64,000 bases of DNA from Prochlorococcus sp. AG-363-B04 (GCA_003278465.1 QCFC01000010.1:1-64000), one strand, 5' to 3'; counted from the stretch's first letter, positions 27,792 to 40,512 are shown. Numbers and translations: made by a program. Notes: generated by a model from the letters alone, not told the origin.

Positions 27792-30158
27792 TTAACCTCT
27801 TGCCCCACCAGAGAAAGTCACCAACTGACCATCTCGTGTATTTCCACTAGACCCAGTTATAAGGAAATCAGGCTGAGCAAGTTCTTCATTTCTCTTTAAC
27901 TGAGAACCAGGCATTGCACTCATAGGACCTGGACGAGAAGGATTACGGCGACGAGCTGAAACTCCTTCAGTACCAGTAACCGTTTCACCACGAGCCCAAT
28001 CATCGCCAGTGATATTCAGACCTGCAGATTGACCTTCTCCTGTAATACGTGAAACAGGTCGAGAGGATTTTTCATTACTCTCAGCTTCATTAACTGGAAT
28101 CTGTTGAAACCTCTTAGGTTTTGAATCAAACCTAAACTGTTCAGTACCAGTGATTTTGTCTAAAGCCATATCAAATGGACCCGTAATTTTAGAGCCGCTT
28201 TCATAACTTGTTCCCGTAACACCAGATTGATTATCTCGTTCTAACTGTGCAGCCCTTGCGGGAGATTGAACACTGAATTTAGTTCCAATAGAAGTCACTA
28301 AATCCGTCTTTCCAAAAGGGGCCTTTGCTCCGCAAGCTTGTACAAGGTGATCACCTCCCACGTAAGGGGTACCAGTTAAAGGTTCGCATGCTCCTTTATC
28401 AGCTCCAGTCATAGCACCACCCAATCCTGGTTGTTGGCCAGTCATTTGAGGTCCTGGAGTACCAAGCTTGTTAGGGGTTCGCTGCTTAATTTCTTCAATG
28501 GTGCGACCATCACACCATTGACTAGCTTGTTCAACTCCGGCATAAGGAGTTCCTGTAATAGCCTTACATGTCCCTGGTTCATCACCCGTGACAAGTCCAG
28601 AACGACCTGTAAGTGTTCCACTTACAGACTGAGATTTATTGGTAAGGCTCAAACCAACTTTCTGAGCTTCTGGTGAAGGTTTACCTCCACAAAAAGTTTG
28701 ATATTGCTCTATGCCTACATATTCGTCTCCGGTGACATTCTTACAACTACCTGGCTCATTACCAGTAACAAATTCTGATCGTGCAACATTTGTACCTGTT
28801 ACGCCTGAACCACGCAGGGTATTAAAGGAACCTACCTTTTCAGCTTTCCTACCTTCAGGAAGTGGGTCGGTTCCAAGATATTGATCACCAGTAAGGTCTC
28901 TTTGAGCACCAGATTCATCACCTGTAACTTTTGAAGAACGACCAACAAGCGTTCCACTTACCTTCCTGCCATCCAAAGTAAGGCTGCTACCAACTTTGCG
29001 AGGAGAAGGAGCAAAACCGCCACAATATTCAGAAGACTGATTGGCAGATATATATTCAGTTCCTGTCAAAGTTTTACAAGTACCAGGCTCATCACCAGTA
29101 ACCTTTTCAGAACGCCCAACTTCATTTCCTGTCACCCTATTTCCATGAGTTGTATTTGTCACGGCAACCTTTAAAGGTTGTCCAGCTGAAGGCGAAGCCT
29201 GGCAAAAAGTCTCAAATACCTCTGAACCTAAATATTGAGTACCAGTAATCGAACGACAAGTACTAGCTTCATTCCCTGTGGTTTTAGATGATCTGTTTGC
29301 CTGTGTGCCAGTGACTATTTGACCAGAACTAGTCTCGCTAGAACCAACCTTCCAATGGGCATCTACTGCGGCATTTTTCTTGGATCCATTTTTATTTGGG
29401 CCACAAGGTCGGCAAACTGCGGCTCGCTTATTTCCAGTTGCTCCACTTTTGCTTCTAAGCTCTCGAACTCTTTGAGACAACTCTCTACTTGTTAGATCAG
29501 GATCACCCTGACGCGCAACTGATGCTGCTGAGGTTGGTTGATTCCCTGCTGTTTTGCCATGTTTAGATTGTGCTTCTCTCCGAGCCAATACAAGAGCTCT
29601 ACTTGTGTTCTGAATTGCACGACGTTTGGTCTTATTAGTTCTACGTCCACTGTCACTACTTCTAGAGCTCAGATTCAATGCTCTATCTGAGATTACAAAG
29701 TTGCTAACAGTATTAGAAGAATTTTTGTTCGTTTCTGTAGACTCTTTACTAAGAGAATTTGCAGTATTAGGTGTTGATGAAGCTAATTTCGTGGAATTCT
29801 TCGCAACATCTACCCTAGTTCTGTCTTTACTTGTATCTGCAGACTTGCCGCGCCTTGACAGTGCCTCACGTCTAGCAAGGACAAGATCCCTACCCGGTTG
29901 ATTTATCTTTTTAACCTGACGCCTAGAAGCAGAGGTAGACGAAGAAAAATCCGAATTTAAATCTGGAATTGAATTAACTCCCTGTGATCGAATTTTTTTA
30001 GGTAAAGAACCAGACGAATCTGTCCTAGTAGCACGAGCATCTGCAGCGGATCTAACTCTATTAGAAGTAGAGCTATTTGCTGGGACAGCTTTCTTTCCGC
30101 CCTGACTGAGAGCCTTTCGACGCTCAAGTACAAGTTCTCGACTGGATTGTTTTGCCAT
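27792..30158 (-). CDS. csoS2: CsoS2, carboxysome scaffold protein
   Basis: 788 residues, intrinsically disordered organiser linking Rubisco to the shell. N-region: four basic Rubisco-binding repeats of the SRELVLERRKALSQGGK type near 6-21, 89-104, 186-201 and 224-240, the last one weaker. Middle region (about 270-600): six repeats with VTGT, VTGDEPG and ITGT-YLG-type blocks, most ending in a Cys. C-region: more ITG triplets and the conserved end LITGSSG...QLVTFSGGARG that anchors to the shell. The ATG at 30158 fits the family start; an in-frame GTG lies two codons earlier. No sign of internal termination, so a single long form is expected. Confidence 0.95.
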   Translation of the reverse strand: MAKQSSRELVLERRKALSQGGKKAVPANSSTSNRVRSAADARATRTDSSGSLPKKIRSQGVNSIPDLNSDFSSSTSASRRQVKKINQPGRDLVLARREALSRRGKSADTSKDRTRVDVAKNSTKLASSTPNTANSLSKESTETNKNSSNTVSNFVISDRALNLSSRSSDSGRRTNKTKRRAIQNTSRALVLARREAQSKHGKTAGNQPTSAASVARQGDPDLTSRELSQRVRELRSKSGATGNKRAAVCRPCGPNKNGSKKNAAVDAHWKVGSSETSSGQIVTGTQANRSSKTTGNEASTCRSITGTQYLGSEVFETFCQASPSAGQPLKVAVTNTTHGNRVTGNEVGRSEKVTGDEPGTCKTLTGTEYISANQSSEYCGGFAPSPRKVGSSLTLDGRKVSGTLVGRSSKVTGDESGAQRDLTGDQYLGTDPLPEGRKAEKVGSFNTLRGSGVTGTNVARSEFVTGNEPGSCKNVTGDEYVGIEQYQTFCGGKPSPEAQKVGLSLTNKSQSVSGTLTGRSGLVTGDEPGTCKAITGTPYAGVEQASQWCDGRTIEEIKQRTPNKLGTPGPQMTGQQPGLGGAMTGADKGACEPLTGTPYVGGDHLVQACGAKAPFGKTDLVTSIGTKFSVQSPARAAQLERDNQSGVTGTSYESGSKITGPFDMALDKITGTEQFRFDSKPKRFQQIPVNEAESNEKSSRPVSRITGEGQSAGLNITGDDWARGETVTGTEGVSARRRNPSRPGPMSAMPGSQLKRNEELAQPDFLITGSSGNTRDGQLVTFSGGARG

Positions 30159-30214
30159 GTCCACCCAAAAAGAAACGTATTAAATAAAGAAGAAATAATT
30201 CCTCTCAGAAGAGA

Positions 30215-30252
30215 AGTTCATAGTCTCGAAATTGTCTTCGAGACTATGAACT
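30215..30252 (-). promoter_or_regulatory. Strong hairpin between cbbS and csoS2
   Basis: A perfect 16-bp stem (30215-30230 with 30237-30252) with a six-base loop starts ten bases after the cbbS stop. No T-run follows on the minus strand (CTCTTCTGAG), so it looks like an RNA processing or 3'-end protecting structure, or a partial terminator, rather than a full terminator. This would let cbbL-cbbS mRNA accumulate far above the shell genes. Confidence 0.8.
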
Positions 30253-30261
30253 AAAAGCTGG

Positions 30262-30603
30262 TCAGCGACCTTCAAAAACAACAAAGGCAGTCCCCTGACT
30301 TTGGGTATAAGCGTCGTAACCAACCATTCGAACATGATGATCTGGGTAAGCACGATGGCAAGCTTCGAGCTCACTAACAACCACATTCAGATCCTTCTCT
30401 CCAAAGAAGGGAAGCTTCCAGTAAGACCAATAGGTCTGCATAGAGCCACTTGGATGAACATGTTCAATGACAGGGCTCCAGCCCTGAGCAATGATGTAAG
30501 CAATTTGATCGTAAATTTCGTCCTGGGTCATCGGCGGTAAGAAGCCGAAGGTTTCCAGGGTGGCGACCGTTTGGTAGTCACCAACTGTGCTCTGGAAAGG
30601 CAT
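30262..30603 (-). CDS. cbbS: Rubisco small subunit, form IA
   Basis: 113 residues. TFGFLPPMTQDEIYDQI and the helix-strand core PVIEHVHPSGS, YWSYWKLPFFGEKDL, ELEACHRAYPDHHVRMVGYD are diagnostic. Forms L8S8 with CbbL. The 106-base gap from cbbL holds a 7-bp hairpin (30635-30641 / 30649-30655) and a GAGGAG/CTCCTC pair, which may affect cbbS translation. Confidence 0.97.
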   Translation of the reverse strand: MPFQSTVGDYQTVATLETFGFLPPMTQDEIYDQIAYIIAQGWSPVIEHVHPSGSMQTYWSYWKLPFFGEKDLNVVVSELEACHRAYPDHHVRMVGYDAYTQSQGTAFVVFEGR

Positions 30604-30709
30604 GGTGAACCTGAGATTGTGAAGGAATAGAGGCCAGTTGTTTTAACGACAACTGAAGTTAAGAAAGTAAAGAGAGGAGGAGAAAAGAAGAACCCTCCTC
30701 AGGTGTTTT

Positions 30710-32122
30710 TTACTGAACGTCGAGCTTATCGACTGTGTCGAACTCGAACTTGATCTCTTTCCAGGTCTCAAGTGCGATTGCGAGCTCAGGGCTATGCTTT
30801 GCAGCTTCCATTAATATGTCGCGACTTTCCTTTTCAATCTCACGACCTGCATTCCGTGCTTTGACGCATGCTTCAAGCGCTACGCGATTAGCAGCTGCTC
30901 CAGCAGCAGAACCCCATGGGTGCCCATGAGTACCACCCCCGAACTGTAGACAAGAGTCGTCACCAAAGATTGCAAGCAAAGCAGGCATATGCCATACGTG
31001 GATACCACCAGAGGCAACTGCAAATACACCAGGCATAGAGCCCCAATCTTGATCAAAGAAGTTGCCGCGAGTACGGTCTTCAGGAACGAAGGACTCACGA
31101 AGGTTGTCGATATAACCAAGAGTGGTCTGGCGATCACCTTCTAGCTTTCCAACAACGGTTCCCGTGTGTAATTGATCACCACCAGAAAGACGTAAACACT
31201 TAGCTAGTACACGGAAATGAATGCCATGCTTTGGATGGCGATCAATAACCGCATGCATTGCACGGTGAATGTGCAGAAGCATTCCGTTCTTTCGGCACCA
31301 GTTGGCTAAACCTGTATTAGCCGTAAACCCACCGGTGATGTAATCATGCATGATGATCGGCATGTCGAGTTCTTTGGCGAATTCGGCACGCTCATACATC
31401 TCTTCAGGAGTAGTAGCTGTGCAATTGAGGTAATGACCTTTTACCTCTCCAGTTTCCTGTTGCGCAAGCTTTACAGCTTCAGCAACAAATTCAAAGCGCT
31501 CACGCCAGCGCTGGAAAGGCTGAGAGTTGATATTCTCATCATCCTTTGTAAGGTCAAGTCCGCCACGAAGGCATTCATAAACTACACGTCCGTAGTTTTT
31601 ACCAGAAAGACCAAGCTTTGGCTTAATGGTGCAACCAAGCAAAGGACGTCCATATTTATTTAAACGATCCCGCTCAACGACAATTCCGTTAGGAGGTCCA
31701 CCACAGGTTTTAATAAACGCCATTGGGAAGCGAATATCTTCAAGGCGAAGATGACGCAATGCCTTGAAACCAAAAACGTTACCAACCAAGGAAGTCAGTA
31801 CGTTTGTAATAGAGCCTTCCTCAAAGAGATCGAGAGGATAAGCAATAAATGCATAAAAAGATTCTTTGTCACCAGGGACATCTTCTATGCGATAACAACG
31901 ACCTTTATAAAACTCAAGGTCGGTAAGTAACTCAGACCAAACTGTGGACCAAGTACCTGTAGAAGATTCAGCTGCTACAGCGGCTGCAACTTCTTCTTTT
32001 GGGACACCTTCTTGACCAGTGCATTTAAAGCAGGCCAATAGATCGGTATCTAGGGGGACGTAATCAGGAGTCCAGTAAGTGTCCCTGTACTCCTTTACCC
32101 CAGCGTCATACTTCTTGCTCAT
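30710..32122 (-). CDS. cbbL: Rubisco large subunit, form IA
   Basis: 470 residues. Carboxylates ribulose bisphosphate inside the carboxysome. The carbamylated Lys ([11 protein letters not shown]193), the KPKLGLS active-site segment, [13 protein letters not shown] loop 6 with its Lys, and [16 protein letters not shown]-terminal phosphate site are intact. N-terminus ([16 protein letters not shown]) and the alpha-carboxysome context show form IA, gained by alpha-cyanobacteria from proteobacteria. Follows csoS1 by 70 bases. Confidence 0.99.
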   Translation of the reverse strand: MSKKYDAGVKEYRDTYWTPDYVPLDTDLLACFKCTGQEGVPKEEVAAAVAAESSTGTWSTVWSELLTDLEFYKGRCYRIEDVPGDKESFYAFIAYPLDLFEEGSITNVLTSLVGNVFGFKALRHLRLEDIRFPMAFIKTCGGPPNGIVVERDRLNKYGRPLLGCTIKPKLGLSGKNYGRVVYECLRGGLDLTKDDENINSQPFQRWRERFEFVAEAVKLAQQETGEVKGHYLNCTATTPEEMYERAEFAKELDMPIIMHDYITGGFTANTGLANWCRKNGMLLHIHRAMHAVIDRHPKHGIHFRVLAKCLRLSGGDQLHTGTVVGKLEGDRQTTLGYIDNLRESFVPEDRTRGNFFDQDWGSMPGVFAVASGGIHVWHMPALLAIFGDDSCLQFGGGTHGHPWGSAAGAAANRVALEACVKARNAGREIEKESRDILMEAAKHSPELAIALETWKEIKFEFDTVDKLDVQ

Positions 32123-32192
32123 TAGATAGCTCCTTTAGGTCGTTATAGAAAGTTGATATTGCGGGAGCCCCTCAAGGACTCATCAGCAGATA

Positions 32193-32504
32193 TCAGTCCT
32201 TCTGACCAAGGAAGGCGCCATTGCCCAGAGCTGGCTCAACTTCGCGATGAGGACGAGCAATGATGTGAGCAGCAACAAGTCCGTCACCTACACGCTCACA
32301 TGCATCTGCACCAGCACGAACTGCTGCGTTAACTGCTCCGGTCTCGCCTCTAACAAGAACGGTTACATAACCTCCACCGACAAACTCACGACCAATGAGG
32401 CGCACTTCGGCAGCCTTGGTCATTGCATCAGCAGCTTCAATTGCGGGGACAAGTCCGCGTGTCTCGATCATGCCGAGAGCGATTCCCATTGTTTCGTTAG
32501 CCAT
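32193..32504 (-). CDS. csoS1: CsoS1 major carboxysome shell protein
   Basis: 103-residue BMC-domain hexamer that tiles the carboxysome facets. GIALGMIETRGLVPAIEAAD, EFVGGGYVTVLVRGETGAV (pore loop) and ACERVGDGLVAAHIIARPH are the family core. First gene of the csoS1-cbbL-cbbS run, so the main promoter should lie at 32505-32855. Only one stand-alone csoS1 copy is present in the window, with csoS1E as a diverged paralogue. Confidence 0.98.
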   Translation of the reverse strand: MANETMGIALGMIETRGLVPAIEAADAMTKAAEVRLIGREFVGGGYVTVLVRGETGAVNAAVRAGADACERVGDGLVAAHIIARPHREVEPALGNGAFLGQKD

Positions 32505-32855
32505 TGCCTACCTGAGTAAAGGGATGGAATGTTCGCAATGGACAATGCTCTGCAAACAATCCAATCGTCAAGCTTTTAAAGGGGGAATCTCTATAACAGT
32601 CCTTACTATCAATGATAAGGGAAACTTATCACCCTCTCTATGACTGATTTAAACAGCTATACCTCAAACAGTCAGCACCTCAAAATATTTCATTGAAATA
32701 AGCAATTGTAACTAGTACTTTTAACCAAGAGGCAGGTTCCCTTAGCAATTGCTTAAGGATGGAATGTTCAACCCGCTCCTGTCTCGAAAAATTAATTCTG
32801 AATTAAATATCTGATTCCGCAAGAATAGGGTTATACCAATTGGTTTGTTTTTACA
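32505..32855. promoter_or_regulatory. Divergent control region csoS1 / rdgB
   Basis: 351 bases without a gene. Two features stand out. A 13-base exact direct repeat GGATGGAATGTTC lies at 32522-32534 and 32757-32769. The element AGCAATTG occurs at 32701-32708 and, as the palindrome AGCAATTGCT, at 32744-32753; the pair forms 10-base inverted arms 32699-32708 / 32746-32755. These look like operator half sites for a regulator of the cso operon, possibly LysR-type; this is inference. Confidence 0.45.
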
Positions 32856-33437
32856 TTGACCTTGTCACTACTGACAATTGCTAGTGGAAACCTTAAAAAA
32901 GTTGCTGAAATAGAGGCAATGCTTGGACCTCTCCCAGTGGATGTCCAACGTCAACCGGAACATCTTTCAGTCGAAGAAACTGGCTCAACATATTTGGACA
33001 ATGCAGTCCTTAAAGCTCAGGCAGCTGCTGACCTAACAAAAACCTGGGCCATTGCTGATGATTCAGGACTAGAGGTAGACGCCCTTAATGGTGAGCCTGG
33101 TCTTTTCTCAGCACGTTTTGCAAAAACCAATGAAGAGAAAATTATGAAAATACTTACAGCGCTTCAAGGAGTTCCATATCGAAGTGCCCGTTTCCGCAGC
33201 GTCATGGTGCTATGCAACCCAGAAGGCAAACCAATTAAACATGCAGAAGGTATTTGCTGGGGAGAGATTCTAAAAGAACCTGCATATAAAGGCGGTGAAT
33301 TCGAATCCCTTTTTTGGGTGCGTGAAACCAAATGCAGTTATGGAGAAATGACCTATGAACAATTAGCAAAATTAGGCAGTAGAGGGAAAGCAGCTAGAAG
33401 TCTTTCTCCTTATCTTCGACAAGAATTAGGGATTTAA
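32856..33437 (+). CDS. rdgB: Non-canonical purine NTP pyrophosphatase (RdgB/HAM1)
   Basis: Removes ITP, dITP and XTP from the nucleotide pool. 193 residues. TIASGNLKKVAEIEAML (start motif), AIADDSGLEVDALNGEPG and SARF with the metal-binding acidic residues, and the ending ...EQLAKLGSRGKAARSL (here without the usual His in that block) are clear. No ATG or GTG exists between the upstream stop and the first motif, so TTG at 32856 is the start. It lies in opposite orientation between csoS1 and csoS1D, an arrangement common to marine picocyanobacteria. Confidence 0.93.
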   Translation: MTLSLLTIASGNLKKVAEIEAMLGPLPVDVQRQPEHLSVEETGSTYLDNAVLKAQAAADLTKTWAIADDSGLEVDALNGEPGLFSARFAKTNEEKIMKILTALQGVPYRSARFRSVMVLCNPEGKPIKHAEGICWGEILKEPAYKGGEFESLFWVRETKCSYGEMTYEQLAKLGSRGKAARSLSPYLRQELGI

Positions 33438-33447
33438 ATTTTCAAGA

Positions 33448-34218
33448 TTAGTTATTAATTTGATCAATAGCACGCATCGCCGCCGCAGCAGCCTCCTCAA
33501 CATCGCCTTCTTTACCTGCCAATGTTAATCTTCCAAAAGCACCTACTCCTTTGACATCTACGACAGTAATATTTGAAGCTTTCTCAGCCTCATTAGCAGC
33601 TATCAAGACATAACCTGCCGGTTCAGTTTCAAGAATAAACATACTCATCCCAGACTCAATCATCGACCCCCGGCGATTTTGGCGATTAATCAATACAGCA
33701 TGGTCTGGAGTAATTGCTCTAATAACTTCAGTCCAACTCACGTCACATTTTCTTCTAAGACTAACCTCACTCCCAATAGCATCTAAAACAACATCTCCAG
33801 AGTGCAATACCGTGCTTTGATCACGGTGATATAAAGCTAAAGATCCAAAAGCCCTTTCAACAACCATCTGTCCAAGACGGACATTACTTGCCTTAAGAGC
33901 TATATCCGTAACTCTATGAACCGCCATTCCTGGAGAAACTTCCATCCAAAGGCACGCATCACCTGGAATAGGAAGAAATCCCTGACTGACTGTCCCCATA
34001 TATGCAGCCAACTGGGGCTGCAATGAATCAAGAAATACATAAGTGCGCAGCTCAATTTGCTGCACATGACTACTCTGACGAGCAATCCTCGTCTTGTCTG
34101 AATCAGTAGTAATTACACAACTTGCACCAGAGGACTGAGGCTGTACCTCTGTCCCTGTAATGAGAGAGCTGCCACCATGCCGCCGCTCTCTAATTTCCAA
34201 GCTGGCGAATCTGGTCAT
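33448..34218 (-). CDS. csoS1D: CsoS1D, tandem-BMC gated shell protein
   Basis: 256 residues. Forms stacked pseudohexameric trimers with a large pore thought to open and close for metabolite passage. A 50-residue polar N-terminus is followed by two circularly permuted BMC domains (about 55-155 and 160-256). The gating Glu-Arg pair is E121-R122 ([11 protein letters not shown]), and the matching pore segment in the second domain is FGRLTLAG. On the same strand as the cso operon but separated from it by rdgB, so it has its own promoter upstream of 34,218. Convergent with rdgB, 10-base gap. Confidence 0.93.
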   Translation of the reverse strand: MTRFASLEIRERRHGGSSLITGTEVQPQSSGASCVITTDSDKTRIARQSSHVQQIELRTYVFLDSLQPQLAAYMGTVSQGFLPIPGDACLWMEVSPGMAVHRVTDIALKASNVRLGQMVVERAFGSLALYHRDQSTVLHSGDVVLDAIGSEVSLRRKCDVSWTEVIRAITPDHAVLINRQNRRGSMIESGMSMFILETEPAGYVLIAANEAEKASNITVVDVKGVGAFGRLTLAGKEGDVEEAAAAAMRAIDQINN

Positions 34219-34317
34219 GGCGCGGATAATACCGGAGGGGCGGTCAATATTGCTAACTTTTCAACCTTGCATAGAAAATTTAAGCCGATACCGTCCAGGC
34301 CATATAGGTAATTTAAA

Positions 34318-34719
34318 ATGTCTACTCAGCACAACCAGACACCTCAATCCCCTGCTCTACCAAGCGAGCTCAAAGCTGAACAAGCCTTAGGCCTAATTGG
34401 AATGGGACTCATGCAAAAGATGATGAAAGAGGGAGCTCCTGATTGGGCTTGGTCTGAAGTAGAAGATGGGGGGAACGCTGATCTTCTTGCCCTTCGCCAA
34501 AGACTTGAGCTAACTGCTCTAGCAATTAATACAGGAGCACCTTTATCTACTGCTGAAGTATCTCAACTTCTTGGAGCCCGGCCTGGATCAGCTACAACAA
34601 TCAGAGGCGGTCTCAGTGCAAGAAGGCTAAGTAGAAATGTATGGAAGCTCAGTCGCTTAGATAATAGTGAAAATAAAAATACTAGTTTCAAGACAGATGG
34701 ATTCCGCCGGCGTCTCTAA
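34318..34719 (+). CDS. Conserved hypothetical protein next to csoS1D
   Basis: 133 residues, divergent from csoS1D with a 99-base gap. Acidic first half (EQALGLIGMGLMQKMMKEGAPDWAWSEVEDGG) and a basic second half; residues 76-112 (LSTAEVSQLLGARPGSATTIRGG-type) look like a winged-helix/HTH unit with a Arg-rich tail SARRLSRNVWKLSR. I do not recognise the family. The place next to csoS1D makes a link to carbon fixation possible but unproven. Confidence 0.7.
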   Translation: MSTQHNQTPQSPALPSELKAEQALGLIGMGLMQKMMKEGAPDWAWSEVEDGGNADLLALRQRLELTALAINTGAPLSTAEVSQLLGARPGSATTIRGGLSARRLSRNVWKLSRLDNSENKNTSFKTDGFRRRL

Positions 34720-36289
<1,570 letters not shown>

Positions 36290-36292
36290 AAA

Positions 36293-37885
36293 ATGGAATT
36301 GACACTTTGGACATACGAAGGTCCTCCTCATGTAGGCGCAATGCGAATTGCGTCTTCAATGGAAGATATTCATTATTTGCTTCATGCTCCTCAAGGTGAT
36401 ACCTATGCGGATCTCCTTTTCACAATGATTGAAAGGAGAGGGAAAAGGCCTCCAGTAACTTATACAACTTTTCAAGCAAGAGATTTAGGAGGAGACACCG
36501 CGGAACTTGTTAAAGGTCATATTCGTGAAGCTGTAGATCGCTTCAAACCTAAAGCTCTTTTAGTGGGGGAAAGTTGTACTGCTGAACTAATTCAAGACCA
36601 ACCTGGCTCCCTCGCAGCAGGAATGGGTCTAAATGTACCGGTGGTCAGCCTAGAACTACCTGCATATAGCAAAAAAGAAAACTGGGGGGCCTCAGAAACT
36701 TTTTACCAATTAGTCAGAGGTCTTCTTAAAAATAAGACCAAAGAAGAAATTCACATTTCAAGGGACTGGAAACAAGAGGATCGCAAACCAAAAGTAAATC
36801 TTTTAGGAGCATCATTGCTTGGTTTCCGTTGTCGTGATGATGTCCTTGAAATTAAAAAAATATTAACTGAATATGGAATTGAAATTAATGTTGTTGCGCC
36901 ACTAGGAGCCACAACAACTGATATAGAAATGCTACCTGAAGCTGATGCAAATATTTGCCTTTACCCAGAAATTGCTGAATCAACTTGCCTATGGCTAGAA
37001 AGAAACTTCAATATGCCTTTTACTCATACGGTACCGATTGGAATAAATGCAACAAATGATTTCCTAAATGAACTATTTGGGATATTGGGAATGCCTCCAA
37101 TAGACCCAAACAATGTTTATAACAAATCAAAGCTTCCTTGGTATTCAAAATCAGTTGATTCTAATTACTTAACAGGCAAACGTGTGTTTATTTTCGGAGA
37201 TGGTACACATGCAATGGCTGCCGCTAGAATTGCCAATGAAGAATTAGGATTCCAAGTTGTTGGGCTTGGAACCTATAGTCGAGAAATGGCGCGGCCTGTT
37301 CGACTGGCAGCTAAAGAGCTTGGGTTGGAAGCATTAATTACTAACAATTATCTGGAAGTTGAATCAGCTATTGAAGAAACCGCACCAGAGCTTGTCCTGG
37401 GCACGCAAATGGAAAGGCATAGCGCAAAACGTCTTGGCATTCCATGTGCAGTAATCAGTACCCCAATGCACGTACAGGATGTACCAGCTCGATACAGTCC
37501 TCAAATGGGATGGGAAGGTGCAAATGTGATCTTCGACTGCTGGGTCCATCCACTCATGATGGGACTAGAAGAACATTTAATTGGAATGTTCCGTCATGAC
37601 TTTGAATTCATCGATGGACATCAAAGTCATCTTGGCCACTTAGGAGGGAATGAAAAACAAACAAAATCTCTAAAACAAAATAATGATGATGAAGAAAACA
37701 ACCTTTCTTCTACAAATTTAAATTCCCCAATATGGACTTCAGATGGAGAAGCAGAATTAGCTAAGATTCCATTTTTTGTCCGTGGAAAAGTTAGAAGAAA
37801 TACAGAAAAATATGCTCGGCAAGCTGGATGCAGAAAAATTGATAGTGAAACAATTTATGACGCAAAAACGCATTTCCGAGCATAG
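36293..37885 (+). CDS. chlB: Light-independent protochlorophyllide reductase subunit B
   Basis: 530 residues. Partner of ChlN; supplies the substrate pocket. [20 protein letters not shown] start, [15 protein letters not shown], and the late region [20 protein letters not shown] and [15 protein letters not shown] are characteristic. A Gln/Asn/Asp-rich linker (about 445-480) precedes a conserved C-terminal domain ([23 protein letters not shown] in two blocks). Starts four bases after chlN, so coupled. Confidence 0.98.
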   Translation: MELTLWTYEGPPHVGAMRIASSMEDIHYLLHAPQGDTYADLLFTMIERRGKRPPVTYTTFQARDLGGDTAELVKGHIREAVDRFKPKALLVGESCTAELIQDQPGSLAAGMGLNVPVVSLELPAYSKKENWGASETFYQLVRGLLKNKTKEEIHISRDWKQEDRKPKVNLLGASLLGFRCRDDVLEIKKILTEYGIEINVVAPLGATTTDIEMLPEADANICLYPEIAESTCLWLERNFNMPFTHTVPIGINATNDFLNELFGILGMPPIDPNNVYNKSKLPWYSKSVDSNYLTGKRVFIFGDGTHAMAAARIANEELGFQVVGLGTYSREMARPVRLAAKELGLEALITNNYLEVESAIEETAPELVLGTQMERHSAKRLGIPCAVISTPMHVQDVPARYSPQMGWEGANVIFDCWVHPLMMGLEEHLIGMFRHDFEFIDGHQSHLGHLGGNEKQTKSLKQNNDDEENNLSSTNLNSPIWTSDGEAELAKIPFFVRGKVRRNTEKYARQAGCRKIDSETIYDAKTHFRA

Positions 37886-38026
37886 GTAGTCAAAAAAAAA
37901 TAAATAAGTATTTTGACCTATATCTCCTTGAAAACTACTAATTTCATTAGGTTATTCGGGAAGTCTAAATAAATTGCATGTTTCGAATTCCTAACCAGTC
38001 TTCAATAAAGCATATCTAGGCTTTAA

Positions 38027-38941
<915 letters not shown>

Positions 38942-38942
38942 T

Positions 38943-39971
38943 CTAATCTCTTGATCCTCTCTTAAGTCCTACTAATTCCATTGTCAGTTCCCATACAAGA
39001 CGGGCAGTTTTCGGATCTGTAGCTTTTTCAGAGAGTTCTTGAGAAAATTGTCTACTGTTTTTACTTTGTCGATTTCCCCAACTCCAATGAACTCCAGAAA
39101 TTGCAAATTCTGGATCTGCTACAACTTGGGCTACTCTTTTACCAGCTAAATTCTGACTAACAAATCCACCAGTAATAAGCTTCTGAAACCAAGGAAATAG
39201 CCATTGAAAAAGCTTTGGCGTGTTTCTAAAAAGCTTCGTATTTGCAACGCAACCTGGATACAAAGAACTAAATAATATTGGAGAATCTCTGTATCTTCTA
39301 TGGAGCTCCTGAGTGGTGATCATATTACATAACTTACTATCTTTATATGCTTTACCAGGTTTAAACCTCTTTCCACTAGCCATACTAATTGGCGAAAGAA
39401 ATCCACTTTTAAAACCTGAAAGATCACCAAGATCTGCAGGCGCAGGAATAGGGATTTTCCCCCCTAATTCCTTATAATTAGCAGTAACAGTGCCTAAAAT
39501 AACAACTCTTGGAGGTTCTAACCCCCATGAAACACCTGTCCAAACAGGTCGATGTGAGGTCCTTAAATTATCTAAAAGAAGTTGAATTAATAAAAAATGT
39601 CCAAAATGATTAGTCGCCATTGAAATTTCATAACCTTGTGCAGAACGTCTTGGACGACTCAATCGCGGCAAGTAAACAGCTGCATTACACACCAATGCAT
39701 CAAGAGGTTCATCTAAAGAATCCAAAAGCTCTCCAACTCCTGCTCGAATACTCTCAAGATCTCCAAGATCCATAAACATATGTCTAAGCTGCCTTGGCCT
39801 TCCTGAGGGAAGGCCAAGGTTGACTGCTGCATCTTCTGCACGAAGTGGATTGCGATTAGCAGTAATTACTCTCCATCCCCGTTCAACCAACGCCTTAGTG
39901 GCATACAAACCCACCCCTGAAGTGGTTCCAGTTATCAATACAGTGCCTGGTGCAGCCTGGAAGGAAGCCAT
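38943..39971 (-). CDS. por: Light-dependent protochlorophyllide oxidoreductase
   Basis: 342-residue short-chain dehydrogenase that reduces protochlorophyllide with NADPH in the light. [12 protein letters not shown] (about 14-25) binds [13 protein letters not shown] is the SDR NAG-type motif, and [10 protein letters not shown] gives the catalytic Tyr-x-x-x-Lys. No targeting extension. Together with chlNBL the cell has both routes to chlorophyllide. Confidence 0.98.
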   Translation of the reverse strand: MASFQAAPGTVLITGTTSGVGLYATKALVERGWRVITANRNPLRAEDAAVNLGLPSGRPRQLRHMFMDLGDLESIRAGVGELLDSLDEPLDALVCNAAVYLPRLSRPRRSAQGYEISMATNHFGHFLLIQLLLDNLRTSHRPVWTGVSWGLEPPRVVILGTVTANYKELGGKIPIPAPADLGDLSGFKSGFLSPISMASGKRFKPGKAYKDSKLCNMITTQELHRRYRDSPILFSSLYPGCVANTKLFRNTPKLFQWLFPWFQKLITGGFVSQNLAGKRVAQVVADPEFAISGVHWSWGNRQSKNSRQFSQELSEKATDPKTARLVWELTMELVGLKRGSRD

Positions 39972-40029
39972 CGGTAGAGAGATGATTCAAAAATCTATAA
40001 AAAATCCACAAAGTGTCTTTCAAGCAAAA

Positions 40030-40443
40030 TCAACGCCAAATAACCCTCATTCTGTTAGGTGCGATCCACTGATCCTGTTCATTCATTAAGCGTCTGCCAC
40101 CTCCAAGAGTAAAAAGGCTGTCAAAACGATTTCTTAATGTGGTTAATTTTGATGATTCCAAATCAAGAACAGCAGCCAATTCACCATGTCGGTCTAGTCG
40201 TTGTTCATAGGCAAAACACAACTTGAACAGGCTTACAACTCCTAAAGCAAGTAAACCAGTTTTCATAGTCAGACCTAAAACGCTACAAACAAACTCCCTT
40301 CGCTGCTCTTGAAGCTGAAGATTAGCTGCCAAAGTTGCAGCATCTAATCTTTTAGGAGCCAAAAAAGCAGAAGGACGCTTCTTATAGCGATTTTGCTGGT
40401 TACTTCGACGTGTAGGGCTGGGCTTAACCAGAGGGGAGGGCAA
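40030..40443 (-). CDS. Hypothetical single-pass membrane protein
   Basis: 137 residues: a basic, Pro/Ser/Arg-rich N-terminus (1-35), an amphipathic helix, one hydrophobic segment (about 54-74, LTMKTGLLALGVVSLFKLCF), then a helical stretch with coiled-coil character (YEQRLDRHGELAAVLDLESSKLTTLRNRF). This N-in bitopic layout resembles FtsL/DivIC-type division proteins, but I see no family match. The start is TTG at 40443; no better start exists. Lies between por and psaM on the same strand. Confidence 0.65.
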   Translation of the reverse strand: MPSPLVKPSPTRRSNQQNRYKKRPSAFLAPKRLDAATLAANLQLQEQRREFVCSVLGLTMKTGLLALGVVSLFKLCFAYEQRLDRHGELAAVLDLESSKLTTLRNRFDSLFTLGGGRRLMNEQDQWIAPNRMRVIWR

Positions 40444-40512
40444 GGCTAACTAACAGTTAACCGCTTTTATCGCAAGAAACTGAAACTGCCAAGTCCCTCC
40501 ATTAAGGGTCTA

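Noticed and set aside
29626-29901. 91-codon frame antisense to csoS2
   Set aside because: Leu-rich mirror of the Ser/Arg-rich repeat region; no independent support.
27792-30158. Programmed frameshift giving a short CsoS2 form
   Set aside because: The frame is open from start to end and no clear slippery site with a following structure was noticed, so a single form is assumed.
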